From NCBI RefSeq assembly GCF_000002235.5, contig NW_022145609.1, forward strand, positions 29,659,153 through 29,723,152: a DNA stretch of 64,000 nt. Reading direction: 5' to 3'. The notes beneath the pieces were generated by a model, which saw only the letters and a program-made list of their open reading frames with translations, made no database searches and was not told the origin of the DNA. The position numbers and the translations under genes were made by a program. This document shows, piece by piece, positions 59,230 through 64,000 of the stretch. This DNA is from Strongylocentrotus purpuratus. Its lineage: Eukaryota > Echinodermata > Echinoidea > Camarodonta > Strongylocentrotidae. Numbering within the stretch: position 1 is the stretch's first letter; each line of letters opens with the position of its first letter.

Positions 59230-59532
59230 ATAATAATAATAATAATAACTATTTCTTATATGGCGCTTTTTCAGGAGGGCCCTATCAAAGCACCTTACAG
59301 ATATATATACTATTACCCCAATCATCGGATTCAAGGCTTACCCGCACACAATGTATGCGCATTCCAGCCAGGCGTCATTTTTACAAGCGCACACTTGCTA
59401 ATCTAAGCACATTAGCTTTCGCATCCTACCGGGTACCCATTTAACACCTGGGTGGAGAGTGGCAAATGTAGATCAATGTCTTGCCAAAGGACATTAGTGC
59501 CGCGGTGGGACTTGAACCGCGGACCTTGTGAA
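59230..59532 (-). mobile_element. tRNA-derived SINE, 5'-truncated
   Basis: (ATT)n tail, AAAAGCGCCATATAAGA, shared body and B box GGTTCAAGTCCCACC on minus. The A-box part is missing, as expected from incomplete reverse transcription. Confidence 0.78.
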
Positions 59533-60402
59533 CAAACACAGCTGGTTACGATAAAGCGTGCGTACATGTACACTGCGACATTAGACCATTTTAATCGCTG
59601 TTTTCTCCCAAACACTTTCACAGTGGCTGTTTCATTGGTGTCATACCGATAGAATGAGAATTTAATCGCCTATTTCTCTTCTTTTCATCGGCTATTTAAT
59701 CGCCTTTTTCTCCTCTGTAGCATTCATACTGGCCGTTTCATTGGATGCGTCCGGATGCATCCGATGAAAATCAGGCCAGTTAGAAAGGGGTATTAGCCTG
59801 TTCATCGATACACATTTACGGTATGTATACAGTTAGTTTCTTGTGAAATGTTGATTCATAAATGAAATGAGGTTTATAGTCAGGAACCCTGACCTTATCA
59901 TTGGCCATTCCCACAGCAGCAGCAGGAAATGGAAAAGCTGTCAAATCAAATCATTTCTGTCCAAGAAATAAAACATATTAAAGGTTCATAGGGTTCAGCA
60001 TATCCCTGATTCTTTGAAAATATGTCACTTATATCAAAACCTCAACATAACATAACCTTTGTTTGTCTTTTTTTCTCTCTCTCTTTATTTCGATGTCGAT
60101 TCATGAACCCAATAACTAGAACAGGCTTATTATCATCACAGGGTAATCAATTACAACCTGTTACTTTGACAGATATCACTATCGTCAATTGATGCCAAAT
60201 AAATTGAAAATGAGACTGTATACTGTAGTTCTACATGTATTCTAATAATCATACACTGTACATGCGATCAGACTTAGCAGTCTATAGAGTTACACAAAAT
60301 CAGGAACATGTACTCTGGTATAGGAGACTCAAGTCCTGCAAAATCTCTTGTCAAAATCTTGTGCTGATGAGTATTCATAGTCAATTATAATATCAAGTCT
60401 TT

Positions 60403-60540
60403 AGGGCAGCGTTTCACAGAACAGTGATAAGTACAAATTTGCAGAACAGCGCTTTGAATTGTGTGTATTAAATCTAATACACATTTCAATGGCATGTCGG
60501 TGAGCTTGTACTTTAAACGGTTTTGTGAAACAACACCCAG
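60403..60540. mobile_element. Small palindromic element, GTTTCACARAAC ends
   Basis: GGGCAGCGTTTCACAGAAC and GTTTTGTGAAACAACACCC are imperfect inverted ends; the interior has AAGTACAA / TTGTACTT and ATGTGTATTAGA pairing. About 138 bp. Confidence 0.6.
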
Positions 60541-60711
60541 GTTATGAACTTCAAGACATAAAATTAGCATGTAGCTTCAATACCAAGTTACAATTACTCT
60601 AGCTCTAGATAGAATATTGTATATATTTTTAGATGACAACGTCATAAAACAATATTTCTAGAATGAAAAACAAAAAGGGAACAGGTTTGGCTTCAAATGT
60701 AACTTGTATCC

Positions 60712-60771
60712 TTAGAGGGAGAGAAAAAAGAGGGAGAGAAAAAAGAGGGAGAGAAAAAAGAGGGAGAGAAA

Positions 60772-60824
<53 letters not shown>

Positions 60825-60900
60825 AGGGAGAAAGGGGGGGGGGGTAGAGAGAGATGGTAAAAGAGGGAAATTAGAGAGTGAGAGAGAGAGAGAGACTGAC
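60712..60900 (+). repeat. 15-bp tandem (AGAGGGAGAGAAAAA)n then (GA)n
   Basis: Four exact 15-base units followed by about 20 GA units and a G run. Confidence 0.93.
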
Positions 60901-61971
60901 TGTGACCTGATTTGACCAATCCTAAAGATCATTATCACTGGCTCAGGAAGGAAGATAATACTAAAGACTACCGGTACAATCATTTCCTATATCACATTCC
61001 TTCATTCAGTTATGCACAGAACCTTATTTCACCATCATTTTTATGATATCCTACACATACATGTACATGTTACTATACACAGGTCTTTTCTGAAATTTAA
61101 ATTACAAAGCTTTAGGATATTTGAAGAAAAATGAAGATGCTTCACTTTATAATACTGTATAACTGCAAACATTTGTGATATGAAACTTTAGAAAATAGTT
61201 GATGGCCATTTTTGTGGCAAGAAACTATGAATTTCCCAATTTGGTGTCATAATAAATTTGAATTAATCGTTCCATGGCATGAAACCTTTGCAAATCTCAA
61301 ATACTCTCAAAATTTGCGAAAGTTTCAAGACCACAAATGTTGATGGTTTTAACAATTTATCAGTCCTTATCCACAATTAAGCTCTCTATTTGATTTGTTT
61401 TAAATGCACAGAGTTTTAAAAATGAGGACAACACAAGCATAACAGACAACCCTGAAACACTGAGCAAAACAGTCTTGTAACATATTCTGAATTTGTCCAC
61501 AAAAAATTGAAATTACTCGCAAAGCTAGGACACCACATCAAAATAAACAATACAACAAATTAAATTATGCAAATATTTTTGTACATGTACACGTACACTG
61601 TTCACAATATCTTCTGACAACTTCCATTTCTGCTCATAAAAAGAAAATGCAAATGTTTACATTTCTTTGGAAACTAGGAAATGGTTTGATTCGTCTCATT
61701 TTACAATTAACATCTTTACCAGCCAGAACTAAACCAAAGAGCCATGAACTGAGCATGTGCTCTACATTTTTTTGTGAAGGTTGTCAAAATTTAACTATAA
61801 ATAAAGTTGTTTTATCAAAGCAATGATAACATTTCAAGAATCAACTTGCATTTGATTGCTGTAAGTTGCTACTGCAAGTTCTTTTGAAGATTATCAAGAG
61901 CAATTAGAAGCATGACTGCTCTGTACACCCTTACAAAATCAAATCATGACTGTATCAATATTGGTACTCAC

Positions 61972-62300
61972 CTATTATCATCAAAATTCACAAATATAAT
62001 CACACGAGAGAAACACACCGATGGGTGACTGCAATAATGTCTCCAGGAAATAAAATCAGATTCCTATCCCTGACCCCGAACCTCCAAAGAAACTGTATCA
62101 ATCCTTGAAGCACGTACGTAGCAGCGATATGACAAATAGTCCTACATTTCTTCTTCCTCAAGCTAGAGCCAAGTTAACAGACGTCCTGCACGTAACGTCA
62201 ACAAAAACACAACTAAAATTCACCAGTATGTACCAAGTGAACTCGCCGCACTGGATCAAAATGCTCACTGGCCGCAGCTAGGCAGTCCCCTCAGCGGCCT
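61972..62300 (-). other. ARHGAP29: Probable non-coding first exon (5' UTR) of ARHGAP29-like gene
   Basis: A strong donor (AATAG|GTGAGTAC) ends this exon at 61972. The roughly 330 bases upstream hold only two ATGs on the gene strand, both opening very short uORFs, which fits a 5' leader. The right-hand edge is approximate because the transcription start cannot be read. A TATTTATA-like stretch lies near 62410. Spliced to the exon at 56747, the last triplet (TAG) is in frame with the exon 2 reading frame. No translation from exon 1 could therefore enter that frame. Confidence 0.45.
62142..62147 (-). promoter_or_regulatory. Minimal start-stop uORF (ATG-TAG) in the leader
   Basis: The first ATG on the gene strand below 62350 is followed at once by TAG. 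A start-stop element like this in a leader is known to stall ribosomes and lower downstream translation. Its relevance depends on exon 1 being real. Confidence 0.35.
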
Positions 62301-64000
62301 CTTTCTCTCTTTTCACTTTTGAAGCACAATAGGGGTTCAAGCTTGGCTGCACATGTGGTATTATTTGGTTATAGCTGGCCTATTATGCGGCTGTAACATA
62401 CACCAGGGAAATATAAATACCTCAATGGCACCCATACTTCATACATAATTCCAGTGGAGCTGTTTTTTTGTTGTTTTCTTTAATTAGTTTATTTCTGGAA
62501 GAGGTTGGGCAGTGAGTGTTTGCACTGTCTGACTGCATAACAGCTCTTCCTGGCTATAGGTAAAGCCTGAGAATGATAACACTTCTCTGGTATTAGCCTC
62601 AAACTGCATGTGTACATGTACATTGAAAAGTGAAGGTTGAGAAAGATTAACATTCCAAAATGATTGTAACATTGTGAATTGTGAGAGCTAAGGACTTGCC
62701 TGCACAAGAATACATACATGTACAAATACAGATTGTGAAACAGCCATTTTCATAATGAAACCAAATTTATACACAAGTGCCTCGATATCAATCATTTTAT
62801 TCACACGTTGCGAATAAATGTATCAATCATTATGGCTTATCCTACCTACAATGTAGCAACACGTAATATGCAATTTGCATTCTGAATTTTAAAATGCAAT
62901 CATTCATATTAGGTGAATGTAAGAATTGATGTTAAAGGTACTATGTCCCATTTGCAGGCCAAAAAAATGAAAAAGTTAAATTCCAACTGCATTTGAAAGA
63001 TAATACTAATTTAGAACTTCCCTAAAAAAGGTGGGGCTTGAAAATGTCTTCAAGTGGGAAAATAACGACTATTAGTTGTCAAATCGACTTTAGGGCTATA
63101 GAGCCCAAAAGTAATAGTCTTGATGTTCAGACCATTGTGCCGCATGGTCGTACGTTTTATGCTGCGCAAAGATTCAATCAGTTTAATTTTGGCCATTACA
63201 AGAAGTGGGTTATTGATGTAGACAAATCCTTTACAGCTCATTATATGTATGTTATTACCAAAGAAGAAGAAAAAGCCAGTCAGTCACTCAATACTGACAA
63301 AAGTGTCTGACAGTGAAGTCTAGCAAGTAAACGGGTTTCCTTGCATAATTTGAATATCATGACACTGCTAACGTTTAAATTTCACAGATAGGACATACAT
63401 GACATATTCATAATTCCTGCAAAGTTCTACAGAATTTGAGGTTGGCTGCAAAAGGAACATAGTATCTTTAAATTGGTTACATTACGAGAATGGCCTATTG
63501 CAACTCTATTTTGACAGTAAATGTGAAACTGTCTATTTAGATCTTTCTGAATCATTGCTCATGTACAGGTAGTACAAAATACTAGTCTTATATTTTAAGG
63601 CATACAGGTCCTTTTTGTTATTAGACCAAGAATTTCTAACAAAAACGTAGCAATAAAATGACTGTAGTGTAGAATCAGAGACTTTTGCGACATAAACTCG
63701 TTGAATTGGTAACGACAGCCATTTTCACAGCAAAAAAAAATGTGTTGCATCAGTTGTGATTTAATCATTTTGACACATAAATCTTTGCAAATCTGTATAA
63801 AATACAAGGAGTGTTCTTGTTATTTGATGCATTAATTACAAGTCATAGTATTGCAATTTCCATTTGCCTTTTTTAATATCACTAACTCTGACTAGAATAC
63901 AATACAGAGCTAATATTACAATTTTTGTTTCAACGATTGCTGGTAACTTACAAGTATGACCTTTTTCAGACACTGCTATAATCATACATGTACATGTACA
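62301..64000. other. Upstream flank of the gene
   Basis: AT-rich, no ORF with recognisable similarity. Contains the family B MITE at 62932-63471. The promoter presumably lies at 62300-62450, but no clear core element beyond TATTTATA near 62410 is seen. Confidence 0.5.
62932..63471. mobile_element. TTAA-flanked MITE, family B, copy 3
   Basis: TTAA at both ends, AAAGGTACTATGTCCCATTT and GGAACATAGTATCTTTAA. Nearly identical in the interior to copy 1 and in the same orientation. It lies about 600 bases upstream of exon 1. Confidence 0.87.

Larger units (their letters stand above)
56748..61971 (-). other. 5.2-kb intron 1
   Basis: Holds a SINE-like tail (56916-56990), the inverted/direct repeat element at 57527-58016, tandem 65-bp units (59045-59192), a SINE (59230), a palindromic element (60403) and GA tracts (60712-60900). 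No missing coding exon could be identified here, but a short one cannot be excluded. Confidence 0.55.

Noticed and set aside
63038-63310. Open frame of 90 residues with a near copy at 22244-22513
   Set aside because: Both lie wholly inside family B MITE copies; similarity is that of the DNA element and shows no codon bias.

Overview
The window looks like nuclear DNA of an invertebrate deuterostome, most likely an echinoderm and probably a sea urchin. This rests on AT-rich, intron-rich sequence, abundant short palindromic DNA transposons, tRNA-derived SINEs with a TATAGCGC-type tail, and long CT/GA microsatellites. The species cannot be fixed from the sequence alone. There is no bacterial or phage content, no CRISPR array and no tRNA or rRNA gene.

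One protein-coding gene fills almost the whole window on the minus strand: an ARHGAP29-type Rho GTPase-activating protein. I could assemble it by hand as 25 coding exons between 56618 and 2218, plus a probable untranslated first exon ending at 61972. Every intron is GT-AG, the phases of neighbouring exons agree, and the total is an exact multiple of three (1099 residues plus stop). Domain order is: variable N-terminus, F-BAR domain (about 216-472), Ser-rich linker, C1 zinc finger (647-691), RhoGAP domain (about 703-897, Arg finger R741), Ser/His/Gly-rich tail, and a C-terminal PDZ ligand ending EPRFV.

Layout from the 5' side of the gene (right) to the 3' side (left): 62-64 kb is upstream flank with one TTAA-flanked MITE. 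Exon 1 (5' UTR) lies at 61.97-62.3 kb. Exons 2-3 are at 56.7-55.8 kb. A 21-kb intron (34.45-55.78 kb) is rich in transposons, including a 5.1-kb hAT-like element that carries a satellite array and a nested LTR-like insertion. Exons 4-6 (34.4-29.9 kb) sit among Helentron-like and MITE insertions. Exons 7-15 (26.1-12.0 kb) encode the F-BAR domain. Exons 16-19 (11.5-8.6 kb) encode the linker and C1 domain. Exons 20-23 (8.2-5.1 kb) encode the RhoGAP domain. Exons 24-26 (4.6-2.2 kb) encode the tail. The first 2.2 kb hold the 3' UTR or flank and purine/pyrimidine repeats.

No second gene was found, not even inside the 21-kb intron. The rest of the window is a dense record of mobile elements: several TTAA-flanked MITE families with multiple copies, a pair of inverted 1.4-1.5 kb Helentron-like elements, at least six other TIR elements, SINEs, and two elements inserted inside others.
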